NCBI GenBank assembly: GCA_019261985.1
Contig: JAFAQY010000009.1
Coordinates: forward strand, 1-35,396
Length of the DNA: 35,396 nucleotides
Direction of reading: 5' to 3'
Origin: Bryobacterales bacterium
GTDB taxonomy: Bacteria; Acidobacteriota; Terriglobia; Bryobacterales; Bryobacteraceae
How positions within the stretch are numbered: the stretch's first letter is position 1; every line of letters starts with the position of its first letter. Below, piece after piece: positions 1-8,168 of the stretch. The notes beneath the pieces are model-generated. The model was not told where the DNA came from and searched no databases. It saw only the letters and a program-made list of their open reading frames with translations. Both the position numbers and the translations under genes were made by a program.

Positions 1-99
1 GAAAAGGAAAGTATGGCGCGGCTCATGGATCGCCTGCGCGCGATCACGTGGACGGCCAGAGGCTTCACGCCTGTGCTGGCCACGGCTCTCCGCCTCTGA
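1..99 (+). CDS. possible 3' end of an upstream gene (partial)
   Basis: The first frame is open from the window edge to a TGA at 97-99 and gives 32 residues ending in ...TARGFTPVLATALRL. Third codon positions are GC-rich like the neighbouring genes, and a hairpin follows the stop closely, which fits the end of a gene. The fragment is too short to assign a family. It could be a chance open frame; the sequence left of the window would decide. Confidence 0.3.
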   Translation, partial: EKESMARLMDRLRAITWTARGFTPVLATALRL

Positions 100-107
100 A
101 AGCCGTC

Positions 108-127
108 GTGCATAAATTTCTATGCAC
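108..127. other. 7-bp inverted repeat (GTGCATA/TATGCAC)
   Basis: GTGCATA at 108-114 and TATGCAC at 121-127 are perfect complements around a 6-nt AT-rich loop. It sits 9 nt after the putative stop at 99, so it may be a weak terminator, but no T-run follows. It could equally be an operator. The rest of 128-323 has two purine-rich AGGAGG-like stretches (about 157-162 and 225-230) that lead into no convincing gene, plus the repeat at 264-296. Confidence 0.3.
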
Positions 128-263
128 CAAACGGCCAAACAAAACAATAACCTATAGGAGGAGAGCAGAACTAGTCACATCTCAACAGCTTTTCCCGACT
201 ACAGATCGGATATCAGAACCGCGCAGGAGGAATGGTCTGCGCGCATAATTTAGGTTTTGGAAA

Positions 264-296
264 CCCGCCGCAGGCTGGCATGCCAACCTGCCCCAC
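264..296 (-). repeat. dispersed palindromic repeat, copy 1 (partial, inverted)
   Basis: This is the reverse-orientation form of the repeat family found at 4609, 9175, 17881, 21495, 25195, 30042 and 35166. It reads CCCGCCGCAGGCTGGCATGC and continues to CCTGCCCCAC; its reverse complement starts with the GTGGGGCAGG terminus. It lies just upstream of pyrD. Only one end is recognisable. Confidence 0.6.
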
Positions 297-323
297 AACG
301 CCGTGCTGTTATTCTGTGTCAAA

Positions 324-1238
324 ATGTCCCGCCTGGCCACGACCCTCCTCGGCATTCCTTTAAAGACCCCGGTCTTGGCGGCTTCGGGCACATTCGCGTA
401 TGGGACCGAATTTAAGAGTTTGGTCGATTTAAGCTCGATCGGCGGATTTGTGGTCAAAGGTCTTTCCCGGGAGCCGATGAACGGAAATCCTCCCCCGCGA
501 ATGTTTGAAACGCATGCCGGCATGATCAACTCAATTGGGCTTCAAAACATGGGTGTCGCGGCATTCATTCGTGAGCGGCTACCCGAACTGCGCGAGATCG
601 GCGTTCCGGTTTTCGCCAATGCATTTGGATACGCCGTTGAGGACTACGTAGAAGTAGTGCGTCAGTTGGAAGACGCCGAGGGGCTCGCCGCCTATGAGCT
701 GAACGTCTCTTGCCCCAACACCAAACACGGCGGGATTTATTTCTCGAGCGATCCTTCGCTGCTCGCGGAGGTGGTGGCAGCGGTGCGGGTCGTGGCGCGC
801 CGGCCAATCCTGGTAAAGCTCTCGCCGAATGTAGCGCGTATCGAGCCTCTGGCTCGCGCGGCGGTGGACGCCGGCGCCGATGGCCTCTCCTTAATTAACA
901 CCTTCGTCGCTCTGGCGATCGATCCGCACACGCGCCGCCCCCGTCTGGGGGCTGGATTTGGAGGGCTGTCGGGCCCGGCCATTAAACCGATCGCTTTACG
1001 CATGGTGTATGAAGCGGCGCAGTGCGTTAATGTGCCGGTGGTCGGGCTCGGCGGGATTGCCACAGGACTCGATGCAGCCGAATTTTTCATCGCCGGCGCA
1101 TCGGCGGTAGAGGTCGGGACCGCGAATTTTTGGGATCCGCAAGCAACCGCCCGCATCGCCGCGGAGCTTGACCAATTCCTGGAGCAGGAAAATATCTCGA
1201 ACGTGCGAGAGCTAGTAGGCTCGCTGAAACTTCATTGA
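324..1238 (+). CDS. pyrD: dihydroorotate dehydrogenase, class 1B catalytic subunit
   Basis: This FMN enzyme oxidises dihydroorotate to orotate, the fourth step of pyrimidine synthesis, in the cytosol. The 304-residue TIM barrel starts with the usual segment of the family (TLLGIPLKTPVLAASGTFAYG). NVSCPNTKHGG carries the Cys that class 1 enzymes use as active-site base, and the C-terminal phosphate-binding loops (GLGGIATG, GASAVEVGTA) bind FMN. ELNVSCPN plus the NAD-type context of the family points to class 1B, which normally partners with the iron-sulphur/FAD subunit PyrK; no pyrK is visible in this window. I chose ATG 324 because the family begins close to it; a GTG at 303 would add seven atypical residues. 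ridA follows after 1 nt, so the two are probably co-transcribed. Confidence 0.93.
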   Translation: MSRLATTLLGIPLKTPVLAASGTFAYGTEFKSLVDLSSIGGFVVKGLSREPMNGNPPPRMFETHAGMINSIGLQNMGVAAFIRERLPELREIGVPVFANAFGYAVEDYVEVVRQLEDAEGLAAYELNVSCPNTKHGGIYFSSDPSLLAEVVAAVRVVARRPILVKLSPNVARIEPLARAAVDAGADGLSLINTFVALAIDPHTRRPRLGAGFGGLSGPAIKPIALRMVYEAAQCVNVPVVGLGGIATGLDAAEFFIAGASAVEVGTANFWDPQATARIAAELDQFLEQENISNVRELVGSLKLH

Positions 1239-1239
1239 A

Positions 1240-1626
1240 ATGACGAAAACTATTTCCACAGACCGCGCCCCGAAAGCCATCGGCCCTTATTCGCAGGCGG
1301 TAGTTTCGAACGGCTTAGCTTTTTTGAGCGGCCAAATACCGCTGGACCCCGCTACAGGGCAAATCATCGAGGGCGATATCGCCGTGCAAGCCGCGAGAGT
1401 GCTGGATAATCTGAAGGCCGTGCTGGAAGCATGCGGATCGTCGCTGGACCAGGTGGTGAAAACGACCGTCTACCTGAAAGACATGGCCGAATTCGCACGT
1501 ATGAATGAGGTCTATGCGCGGTATTTCTCGCAAAACCCTCCTGCCCGCGCAACGGTAGAAGCCGCGCGCCTGCCCAGAGATGTGCGCGTGGAGATAGACT
1601 GCATCGCAGTCGTGGCCGGCCGATAA
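1240..1626 (+). CDS. ridA: RidA family enamine/imine deaminase
   Basis: A 128-residue protein of the YjgF/YER057c/UK114 family. These homotrimeric cytosolic enzymes hydrolyse reactive enamines and imines, such as 2-aminoacrylate released by PLP enzymes. Family landmarks are present: the N-terminal segment APKAIGPYSQAV, the SGQIPLDPATG strand, and the C-terminal block PARATVEAARLPRDVRVEID with the conserved Arg that holds the substrate carboxylate in true RidA members. Length is normal. The start codon lies 1 nt after the pyrD stop, so expression is likely coupled to pyrD. The gene faces the minus-strand sigma/anti-sigma pair across a 35-nt convergent gap. Confidence 0.93.
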   Translation: MTKTISTDRAPKAIGPYSQAVVSNGLAFLSGQIPLDPATGQIIEGDIAVQAARVLDNLKAVLEACGSSLDQVVKTTVYLKDMAEFARMNEVYARYFSQNPPARATVEAARLPRDVRVEIDCIAVVAGR

Positions 1627-1661
1627 GTCCGCTGGGTCGCATTCAGCGCCGCAAGCGTACT

Positions 1662-2036
1662 TCACACCGAGCGGCGCTGTACGAACCACATCGATAAAAT
1701 CACCGAGATGGCCGGAAGGGCCAAAGCCAGCAGAATCCAACCCACTCCGTAGTGATTCGCGTTCTTTACGATCCCGATTGCGGCAGTGACTAATCCGGAT
1801 GAAACAGGCGACGGAGACGCCGATCGACCCGATCTAGCCGCTACAATCAGGGTAATCATCGCAGCGGCCCACGTAAGGATCAGCGGCAGCGCGCGTTTCC
1901 AAGGGAATGCGATGGGCACAGGCTCGGATACCTCGCGCCGTATGGCCGTTATCACGCGATTGGCAAATCCAGCCGGTGGCGTAATGCGTTCCTCTGCGGA
2001 AAGAGAATCCGGTCGATTTCGCCGTCGTGCATTCAA
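1662..2036 (-). CDS. small two-helix membrane protein, anti-sigma-factor-like
   Basis: A 124-residue protein with a soluble N-terminus (ITPPAGFANRVITAIRRE, a stretch commonly seen before the membrane helix of short anti-sigma-like proteins) and two predicted membrane helices at about 48-66 and 99-119. It starts at a TTG whose last two bases are part of the TGA that ends the original reading frame of the sigma gene (TTGA overlap). This indicates translational coupling and a functional link. No zinc-binding HxxxCxxC anti-sigma motif is visible, so the role as a sigma-factor inhibitor is inferred from position and topology only. Confidence 0.65.
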   Translation of the reverse strand: MNARRRNRPDSLSAEERITPPAGFANRVITAIRREVSEPVPIAFPWKRALPLILTWAAAMITLIVAARSGRSASPSPVSSGLVTAAIGIVKNANHYGVGWILLALALPAISVILSMWFVQRRSV

Positions 2037-2601
2037 GCCTCTCTTACTTGCGGCGCGTGCGAAGCGCGCTGCAGCTTACTTTTTAGCATCTCACGCGCCC
2101 GAAACAGGCGTGCCTTCACCGTCCCCTCGGGAAGGCCAAGCGTTCTTGCTGTCGTAGGCAGGTCCATATCCAGAAAGTAAAACAGAACGACGGATTCGCG
2201 GTATTTTTCGGCAGAGTTGCAACCGCCTTACGAACCGCCTGTTCCTTAGCGACATCCTCTAAGTCGACAACGCGCGATTCCACCGGCGCAACAATTTCAT
2301 CGAGCAGATCGAGCGGGATCCGCAGCAGTTCCGTCCAGTAAACATTCCACGCCAGCGCGAATAGCCAGGTGGAAAAGCTTTCATCTCCTCGCCAACTGGC
2401 GAGGCCGCGAAACGCGCGCAGGAACGCCTCCTGTGCCATATCCTCTGCCCGCGACCGTTCGTGGCAGAAATGGAAGGCGAGGTTGACCAGCGGCCCCTGC
2501 CATCGCCGGACGATGTTCTCGAACGCGTCCGTATCGCCCAGCAGAACCCGCTCCACATCGCTCCGGTCCCTCGCGGCTTGATCACCTGGTTGCGGGCTCA
2601 C
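2033..2601 (-). pseudogene. ECF RNA polymerase sigma factor, frameshifted before region 4
   Basis: The protein starts at GTG 2601, preceded by a strong GGGGAGG ribosome-binding site. Region 2 is typical of ECF sigma factors (DMAQEAFLRAFRGLASWRGD, then FSTWLFALAWN). At about 2204-2211 the family-typical LPEKYRES is broken: the DNA reads CTGCCGAAAAATACC, one base short, so the intact frame continues as unrelated sequence to a stop at 2116. In the shifted frame region 4 is perfectly preserved (KYRESVVLFYFLDMDLPTTA, then LGLPEGTVKARLFRAREMLK) and runs to a TGA at 2033-2035 that overlaps the next gene's start. It is either a recent null mutation or a one-base sequencing error next to an A5 run. 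Confidence 0.75.
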
Positions 2602-2738
2602 CCGCGCGCCTCCCCATCGTTCGACATCAGTCTGTCAGCCATGGTTGCATTTTCTGCACGAACATTCCACATTTTGCTAACAAAAGAAAACGCAACCGCG
2701 GGCAGCGGGCGCTGGTCCTACTGTTGCGGAGAAGAAAG

Positions 2739-3281
2739 ATGGACGAAAACCTTGTCTCGGCAATCGGTGTGGTCGGGTGCGCAGCGGCTATATGCGCCTA
2801 CCTTGCGGTTAAAGCGTGGGTGAACGGGAACCGCCGCGAGCGGGAGGCATTTTACCGAGCAGAGGCGATCAAAAAGGTCGCCGAGATGCGAGGCGCGACA
2901 GCTGAACCGGTCCTTGAAGTTTTGCGCGAAGCGCTGAAACCGCAGCCGGAGCCGGTTAGCGCCCTTGGTTCACAGATCTGGAATCCCAGGGCCTGGGAAA
3001 AAGTTCGCCGGAGCGAAATTTTGGCAAATATCGCAGAAAAAAAGCCGGCTGGACCGGAGGCCGCGCTCGAAATTCTGCGGGAAGAAGAGAGAATTCGCGG
3101 TCACCGCGTCCGCCAGGGTCTGAAGCTCGCGGGGATGATTACGGGTGGAGCAGGAGTTGGCCTCTGTGTATTCCTGCATCAGCTCCTTCCGGATATTCCC
3201 GTCTATCTAGTCGCATTAATTCCCATCCTGGTCGGTGCGGCGTTCTTGGCTTATGGGTTTGTACTCGCGCCCGGAGATTAG
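2739..3281 (+). CDS. membrane protein of unknown function, divergent from the sigma gene
   Basis: A 180-residue protein with one N-terminal membrane helix (about 6-27), a charged cytoplasmic-type middle of about 105 residues rich in Glu, Arg and Lys with helical character, and two C-terminal helices (about 131-151 and 155-176). The start is ATG 2739, preceded by GGAGAAGAAAG at good spacing; an upstream in-frame TTG at 2724 is less likely. Membrane proteins of this build often sit next to ECF sigma genes, and this one is divergent from the sigma/anti-sigma pair across a 137-nt shared upstream region. I do not recognise a family with certainty. Confidence 0.7.
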   Translation: MDENLVSAIGVVGCAAAICAYLAVKAWVNGNRREREAFYRAEAIKKVAEMRGATAEPVLEVLREALKPQPEPVSALGSQIWNPRAWEKVRRSEILANIAEKKPAGPEAALEILREEERIRGHRVRQGLKLAGMITGGAGVGLCVFLHQLLPDIPVYLVALIPILVGAAFLAYGFVLAPGD

Positions 3282-3349
3282 TTCTGACGTGCAAACTGCT
3301 CCCCTGGGTATGGCTTCGAAATGAGCGCCCTCGCATAGGGTTCACGGAC

Positions 3350-4573
3350 CTAGCGGACCGGCAGATACACTCGGAATACGCTGCCTTCACCCGGCGTGCT
3401 CTCGACCGCGATTTGTCCGCCGTGCTCGTCGATAATTTTGGAAACGATCGCCAGCCCCAGCCCGACACCATCCGATTTTGTCGTGAAGAACGGGTTGAAG
3501 ATGCTTTCCAGATCCTTCCGCTGAATGCCAATGCCGCGATCTATAATTGCTACCTCGACCGCCGGGCCGGTAGTGGTTTCGACGCGCCGCGTTTTTACCG
3601 TAATCACGCCGCCCCCGGGGCTCGCCTGCGCGGCATTCACCACCAGATTGAGCAACGCGCGCTCCAGCAGTTGCTCATCGAAAGCGACGGGAGGAATGTC
3701 TGGGGAGTAATTCTTGAAAACCGTCACGGACGCCATAGCGCCGGACTTTTCGCGCCCGAATCTTTCCACGACGCGATCGAGTAAAGCGGCCAGGTCGCCC
3801 TTTTGCAAACGCATGTTCGCGGGCTTGGCGAAATCGAGGAAGCGCGTGATGAGCGAGTTGGTGCGGTCGACCTCCGAGGCGATATAGCCCGCCATTTCGC
3901 GCGCGATCTCGCTCTCGCTCGAAACCTGGCGGGACAAAAGCTCGGCAGATGTTTTCATCGTACCCAGAGGATTTCGAAGCTCATGCGCGAGACCGGCGGT
4001 CAACTGCCCCAGGGCGGCGAGCCGCTCTGAGCGCCGGATTTCGGCCTGCGCTTCCTGCAAATGCCGGTTCGCTTCGGCCAACTCCTCTGCCGCAGCCTGA
4101 AGCTTGCGCGTCTTTTCGCGGTTCGCCTCCGCCAGTTGGTAGGTCAGAAATCCGGATACCGGATACAGCATCGTTCGAATGGACAGCTCGAACCAGTCTT
4201 CGCGATAGAGCGTTTGTGTAGACCAATCGATCAGCGCCAGGAAAGAAAGGTAGATCGCACACGCAGCCAGGGTGGTTAGGACCGTCCCGCGGACGCCAAA
4301 GTTGATGGCCGACGAGATCACCGGAAACAAAAGGACGATAAAGAAGCTGCTGTTCAGCCCGGCTTCCCACAATAGGCCATAGCAGAGCGCCAGCTGCAGA
4401 ACGATCGCCGCCTTCGCCCCGATGCGCGGTTCCAGCACTTGGACAACGCCGACCGCGACGAGCAGTGCGGGCGCCGTCGGCCCGGGTTCCGGGCTAAGGA
4501 ATGCGAGCGCGGAAAACAGCAGGAGCCAAACAACGTCCTGCGGCCGCAAATAGCGGCGCCAACCGGAGCCCAC
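3350..4573 (-). CDS. membrane sensor histidine kinase (NtrB/ZraS-like core)
   Basis: A 407-residue kinase. Residues 1-150 hold about five hydrophobic segments with little periplasmic sequence, so it probably senses within the membrane. A coiled coil follows at 150-185 (EANREKTRKLQAAAEELAEA). The H-box is SERLAALGQLTAGLAHELRN with His197 as the phosphorylated residue; the N-box NLVVNAAQ is at about 310, G1 DRGIGI at 345, the F-box FNPFFTTK at 359 and G2 GVGLGLAIV at 369. All catalytic motifs are present, so it should be active. It starts at GTG 4573. No response regulator gene adjoins it, so its partner lies elsewhere. It converges with the membrane-protein gene ending at 3281. Confidence 0.92.
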   Translation of the reverse strand: MGSGWRRYLRPQDVVWLLLFSALAFLSPEPGPTAPALLVAVGVVQVLEPRIGAKAAIVLQLALCYGLLWEAGLNSSFFIVLLFPVISSAINFGVRGTVLTTLAACAIYLSFLALIDWSTQTLYREDWFELSIRTMLYPVSGFLTYQLAEANREKTRKLQAAAEELAEANRHLQEAQAEIRRSERLAALGQLTAGLAHELRNPLGTMKTSAELLSRQVSSESEIAREMAGYIASEVDRTNSLITRFLDFAKPANMRLQKGDLAALLDRVVERFGREKSGAMASVTVFKNYSPDIPPVAFDEQLLERALLNLVVNAAQASPGGGVITVKTRRVETTTGPAVEVAIIDRGIGIQRKDLESIFNPFFTTKSDGVGLGLAIVSKIIDEHGGQIAVESTPGEGSVFRVYLPVR

Positions 4574-4608
4574 GCCGCCATTCTAGCGCGGGCCTGCCAT
4601 TAAACTCT

Positions 4609-4720
4609 GTGGGGCAGGATGCCATCCTGCGCGCGATTGCCAATCGCGCTGTTCGGGGTAGGAACAAAGGTCGGCAGGCGGGTAAGGCAACCCGCCGCGG
4701 TTTTGGCCAACCTGCCCTAC
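4609..4720. repeat. dispersed palindromic repeat, copy 2 (full, both termini)
   Basis: A 112-nt element in the divergent gap between the sensor kinase and infC. It begins GTGGGGCAGGATGCCATCC and ends GCCAACCTGCCCTAC, so its ends are inverted copies of each other. Internally it contains several short perfect hairpins: GCAGGATGCCATCCTGC, GCGATTGCCAATCGC and GCGGGTAAGGCAACCCGC. There is no coding capacity. This structure resembles a REPIN or a small non-autonomous element rather than a terminator, because no gene ends here. Confidence 0.75.
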
Positions 4721-4781
4721 TCGTCGCGAATCTGATAATATTTGGACATATGCTCCTGCTCCTTCTCCCCGGTCACTGCGG

Positions 4782-5387
4782 ATGAATCCAAGAGGCTTTC
4801 AACCCCGCCGGCCGAAGATCCGGGAGAACGTGAATGAAGCGATTCGAGCGCGTGAAGTGCGGGCTGTCTTCCCCGACGGCAGTGTCGAAATCCTGCCGAC
4901 CCCGGTGGCTGTACGCAAAGCCCAGGACTTGGGCCTCGACCTTATTCTGATCGCTCCCACCGCCGAACCGCCCGTCGCGAAGGCGATGGATTACGGTCAG
5001 TGGCAGTACGAGAACAAGAAGAAGCAGCATGAGGCGAAGCGCAAGCAGCACGTGATTCAAGTGAAGGAGCTGAAATTCCGCCCTAACACGGACGATCACG
5101 ATTATGAGTTCAAAAAGAACCACGCGATTCGTTTCTTGCAGGAAGGCAATCGAGTAAAGGCCGTGGTGCAGTTTCGCGGACGCGAAATTGCACACGTCGA
5201 TTTGGGCAAGAAGCTCCTGCTTCGCTTCGCTCAGGATCTGTCGCAGCATGGCTCCGTCGAAGGCCAGCCGAGGCTGGAGGGACGCAACGCCCACGTTCTA
5301 CTGAGTCCCGTGAAAGCCTCAACGCCCAAAGAAAAGGAAAAACCGAAAAACCCATCCTCGCCGCCCTCAAACGGCGCGCCCGCTTAA
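4782..5387 (+). CDS. infC: translation initiation factor IF-3
   Basis: A 201-residue IF-3. It binds the 30S subunit, prevents premature joining of 50S and checks initiator tRNA pairing. The N-domain runs from about 13 (IRENVNEAIRAREVRAVFPD) through the linker helix (ENKKKQHEAKRKQHVIQ), and the C-domain from about 90 (KELKFRPNTDDHDYEFK to LEGRN). A Lys/Pro/Ser-rich tail follows 178. The usual family signature K-I-M-D-Y-G-K-F reads KAMDYGQWQYE here, so two normally conserved positions differ. The gene is not followed by rpmI and rplT as in the common infC operon; a glycosyltransferase-like gene follows after 28 nt. It may therefore be a second, divergent IF-3 copy. Confidence 0.92.
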   Translation: MNPRGFQPRRPKIRENVNEAIRAREVRAVFPDGSVEILPTPVAVRKAQDLGLDLILIAPTAEPPVAKAMDYGQWQYENKKKQHEAKRKQHVIQVKELKFRPNTDDHDYEFKKNHAIRFLQEGNRVKAVVQFRGREIAHVDLGKKLLLRFAQDLSQHGSVEGQPRLEGRNAHVLLSPVKASTPKEKEKPKNPSSPPSNGAPA

Positions 5388-5415
5388 GCATCAATCCGCC
5401 TGTGTATCGAGGCCA

Positions 5416-6837
5416 ATGATCGCAGGTAAACGCGTTCAAGTATTGTTCTTTGCGATTTTCCTGGCATTCTTCTACATCTTCCACAGGCGTGTTTTGGCCG
5501 CGCATTTCGGCCCCGACGAGATGATGAATCTATACGGCCATTGGCACCCGCCGCTGTGGAAGACTATCGCCGCCGAGTTCGGGTTTTGGAGCAAAACCGT
5601 GCGGCCGATGGGCGCAATCTACTATCTTCCGCTCTACGGCTTGTTCGGCTTAAATCCGTGGCCGTTCAACCTGGTCCGAAGCCTGATCCTGCTTTTGAAT
5701 ACCGTAATCTTTTTCTTTCTCGCGAAGGAAATCGCAAGGTCGTCGTGGGTCGCGTTGCTGGCGAGCTTCCCGGTTGCCTATCAGGCCAACATTGGGAATT
5801 TGCATTATGACGGCGCCTATATATACGACGTACTCTGCGGCGCGTTTTATTTCGCGGCGCTGCTTTATTACGTTTCGCGGCGGCAGAAAGTTGGACCATT
5901 GCACGCCCGGCAGATATGCGTCTTTCTTGTGCTGTACATCTGTGCGCTGGATTCGAAGGAGATGGCGGTCTCCCTGCCGGTGATTGTGCTGGCTTATGAG
6001 GTTTTATTCGTAAAGCGAAAGGCAAGGTTTACGCCCGTGCTTGTTGCCGGCGCGGTCACCCTTATCTTCATTTTGGGGAAGACCACTGGGCAGGGAGCGC
6101 TCACGGCCTTAGAGAGTTACAAACCGATCTACACTTGGCAACGCTTCTCGGAATCGAGCACGCGCATTCTGAACCAGATGTTTTATACGGGTGTGTTCAC
6201 CATCGGCCGCGTTCTGGAGTTATGGGCCGTGCTGCTCTATATCGGGCTACGCAATTGGGGAAGGCGCAACTTCGACCCTCGCTGGCTGTTCTTTTTTATC
6301 TGGGTAGTGGTGACGCCGCTTCCGCTGGTTTTTCTTCCGGGGCGCGGCGGCGCGACGCTCTACGTCGTTTCCGCGGGTTGGGCAATGCTGGCCGCCCTTG
6401 CGGCCCGAGCGATCTTTCATTGGTTCGCCCGTCAGCCCGTTGCGGGATTGCCCAAAAGAGCAATCATGACCGCGGGCTTGGCGGCGTGCATCGCTGCGTA
6501 TTGGCATGAGACATTACGCGCCGAAGACAAGCTGACTGCTTTTTTAACGAAAAACGGGGAGGACACGCGCGAAGCCATTGCGCAAATGCAAGCTTTGGGC
6601 GCGCATCCTCCGCCACACAGCCTGGTTGTGTTCCTGAACGGACCTTTCCCCCACGATTACGATACCGTGTTCATTGCGGCGTTGGTGTGGAGGGAGCCAA
6701 CCGTTAACATCTGGTTCAAACCCAAGCAGCCGCCTGGCGACGACGTGCTCAAGCGGGCGAATTACATTTTCGATTACGTCGATGGGCGCTTCGTCGAGCT
6801 TCGCTCACCGCATGCGGTGCGGCCCGCATTACCATAG
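5416..6837 (+). CDS. polytopic membrane protein, probable GT-C-fold glycosyltransferase
   Basis: A 473-residue protein with about ten hydrophobic segments up to residue 370 and a soluble tail of about 100 residues. The first loop after helix 1 carries GPDEMMNLYGHWHPP; an acidic pair at this place is typical of GT-C enzymes, which transfer sugars from lipid-linked donors on the outer face of the membrane. The pattern of alternating helices and short loops with RPMGAIYYLP also fits PMT/ArnT-like or O-antigen-type proteins. Donor and acceptor cannot be deduced. It lies 28 nt after infC and 6 nt before the next gene, so the three may share a transcript. The call of GT-C is inference from topology and the loop motif. 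Confidence 0.7.
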   Translation: MIAGKRVQVLFFAIFLAFFYIFHRRVLAAHFGPDEMMNLYGHWHPPLWKTIAAEFGFWSKTVRPMGAIYYLPLYGLFGLNPWPFNLVRSLILLLNTVIFFFLAKEIARSSWVALLASFPVAYQANIGNLHYDGAYIYDVLCGAFYFAALLYYVSRRQKVGPLHARQICVFLVLYICALDSKEMAVSLPVIVLAYEVLFVKRKARFTPVLVAGAVTLIFILGKTTGQGALTALESYKPIYTWQRFSESSTRILNQMFYTGVFTIGRVLELWAVLLYIGLRNWGRRNFDPRWLFFFIWVVVTPLPLVFLPGRGGATLYVVSAGWAMLAALAARAIFHWFARQPVAGLPKRAIMTAGLAACIAAYWHETLRAEDKLTAFLTKNGEDTREAIAQMQALGAHPPPHSLVVFLNGPFPHDYDTVFIAALVWREPTVNIWFKPKQPPGDDVLKRANYIFDYVDGRFVELRSPHAVRPALP

Positions 6838-6843
6838 CTCGAT

Positions 6844-7869
6844 ATGACCTATGTTCGTATCGCAACGGAGGAAGCCTTTGCTCCCCCCGAATTGTTTCAA
6901 CGTTATCGCGCGCTGCTCGACAGCGGCTGGAACGCGGACCCCGGGTTTTGCAGTCTGATGGGGTTCTATCTGACGAGCCAGTCTCCACGTATCGCGGAAG
7001 TTGCCGCGCGGCTGCAAGATTTGGGCGAGCTGCGTTTGCGCGACATGGACGAAACGGGAATCGCCAAGCAGATTATTTCGCTCACCGCGCCGGGAGTGCA
7101 GATTTTCGATTCTCCTACCGCCGTGGATCTGGCTCGCTCCGCGAACGATCAGCTTGCCGAGGCTGTTCGCAAGCATCCGGAGCGTTTCGCGGGGCTTGCG
7201 GCCATCGCTCCGCAGAATCCGCCTGCCGCCGCACAGGAATTAGAGCGCGGCGTCCGTCAATTGGGACTGAAGGGTGCAATCATAAATTCCCACACCGGCG
7301 GAGAATATCTCGATGATCCCAAGTTCTGGGAGATCTTCGAGGCGGCCGAGGCGCTGGATGTGCCCATTTACTTGCACCCGACGTCTCCTCCTCCGGCGAT
7401 GATCGGTCCGTTCATCGAGCGCGGCCTGGATGGCGCGATCTTCGGCTTCGCGGTGGAAACCGGGCTGCACATGCTGCGCATTATCGTCAGCGGCGCGCTG
7501 GACCGCTTTCCGAATCTAAAGATTGTCGCGGGACACCTCGGCGAAGCGCTGCCGTACTGGATGTTCCGCATCGATTTCATGCACAGCCGCATGGTCGCGG
7601 CGAACCGGTATGCGAGCGTGAACAAGCTCATGAGAAAACCCAGTGAATACCTGCGCGAGACCTTCTACGTGACGACCAGCGGCATGGCCTGGGAGCCGCC
7701 CATCCTCTACGCGCAATCCGTCCTGGGCGTCGATCGAGTGCTCTATGCGATGGATTACCCCTACCAGTTTGTGCCGGAAGAGGTGAAGGTGACCGACGAT
7801 CTGCCGATCCCGGAAGCCGATAAGCAGAAGCTGTACCAGTTGAATGCAGAGCGGGTTTTCCGGCTATGA
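6844..7869 (+). CDS. amidohydrolase-family decarboxylase, LigW-like
   Basis: A 341-residue TIM-barrel protein of the amidohydrolase_2 (ACMSD/gamma-resorcylate decarboxylase) group. It resembles the 5-carboxyvanillate decarboxylase LigW along its length: the start RIATEEAFAPPE, GFYLTSQSP, INSHTGGEYLDD, the metal-ligand region YLHPTS (His178), GAIFGFAVETGLHMLRI, AGHLGEALPYWMFRIDFMH (His231) and YAMDYPYQ (Asp304). Such enzymes use a divalent metal to decarboxylate hydroxylated aromatic acids non-oxidatively. The exact substrate is not known, but a lignin-type aromatic acid is a fair guess. No signal peptide is present, so it acts in the cytosol. It starts 6 nt after the preceding membrane protein gene. 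Confidence 0.85.
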   Translation: MTYVRIATEEAFAPPELFQRYRALLDSGWNADPGFCSLMGFYLTSQSPRIAEVAARLQDLGELRLRDMDETGIAKQIISLTAPGVQIFDSPTAVDLARSANDQLAEAVRKHPERFAGLAAIAPQNPPAAAQELERGVRQLGLKGAIINSHTGGEYLDDPKFWEIFEAAEALDVPIYLHPTSPPPAMIGPFIERGLDGAIFGFAVETGLHMLRIIVSGALDRFPNLKIVAGHLGEALPYWMFRIDFMHSRMVAANRYASVNKLMRKPSEYLRETFYVTTSGMAWEPPILYAQSVLGVDRVLYAMDYPYQFVPEEVKVTDDLPIPEADKQKLYQLNAERVFRL

Positions 7870-7969
7870 AGAGCCGGGAATCGCAACTCAGGTAGACTTG
7901 CTGTTTTCCGCGCGGGAGCAATTGTGCTGCTCCTATGTGCGTGGCGGCACTCGCGGCAAGGTTTTGTAA

Positions 7970-8155
7970 CGCGACAGTAAGCCTACACGCAATGCGCCGG
8001 CACTCAAGCCGGGTATGGATTCAGTTCAGATCCGTGCTGCCGATGGCGCCGCTTTACAAGCTTGGTCCCTCAATGGGGATTCGGATGCCGGGAACTGCGT
8101 CATACTGCTTAGGAAAAGCGCGTCACTCCTCCGTTGCGGTAACTGTGACGTGTAA
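7970..8155 (+). pseudogene. remnant of an alpha/beta-hydrolase 5' end
   Basis: The 374-nt stretch between 7869 and 8244 holds no intact gene. One frame (7970-8155) encodes APALKPGMDSVQIRAADGA, then LQAWSLNGDS and NCVILL. This is the pattern of the N-terminal strands of alpha/beta hydrolases (x-x-A-D-G-x-x-L-x-A-W ... hydrophobic strand before the HG oxyanion loop). The HG loop and everything after it are missing, and the frame stops at 8153. In another frame just upstream (about 7905-7975) a hydrophobic AGAIVLLLLCAW segment could be its former signal anchor. I read this as a frameshifted and truncated gene. It is short, so chance similarity is possible. Confidence 0.4.
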
Positions 8156-8168
8156 GAAACGATCGCAG

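Noticed and set aside
48-248. 66-residue open frame at the left end
   Set aside because: No family resemblance, poor composition, and it runs across the inverted repeat at 108-127 and purine-rich stretches.
2602-2738. GGAAT-type ECF promoter upstream of the sigma gene
   Set aside because: A GGAAT occurs on the minus strand, but no matching -10 element lies at the expected distance.
4740-4742. In-frame ATT upstream of infC, as a rare AUU start
   Set aside because: Many infC genes start with AUU, but the 14 added residues resemble no IF-3 and no ribosome-binding site precedes it.
8010-8060. tRNA-like T-arm at GTTCAGATCC
   Set aside because: The conserved A58 position is G, and no acceptor stem or anticodon arm can be drawn around it.
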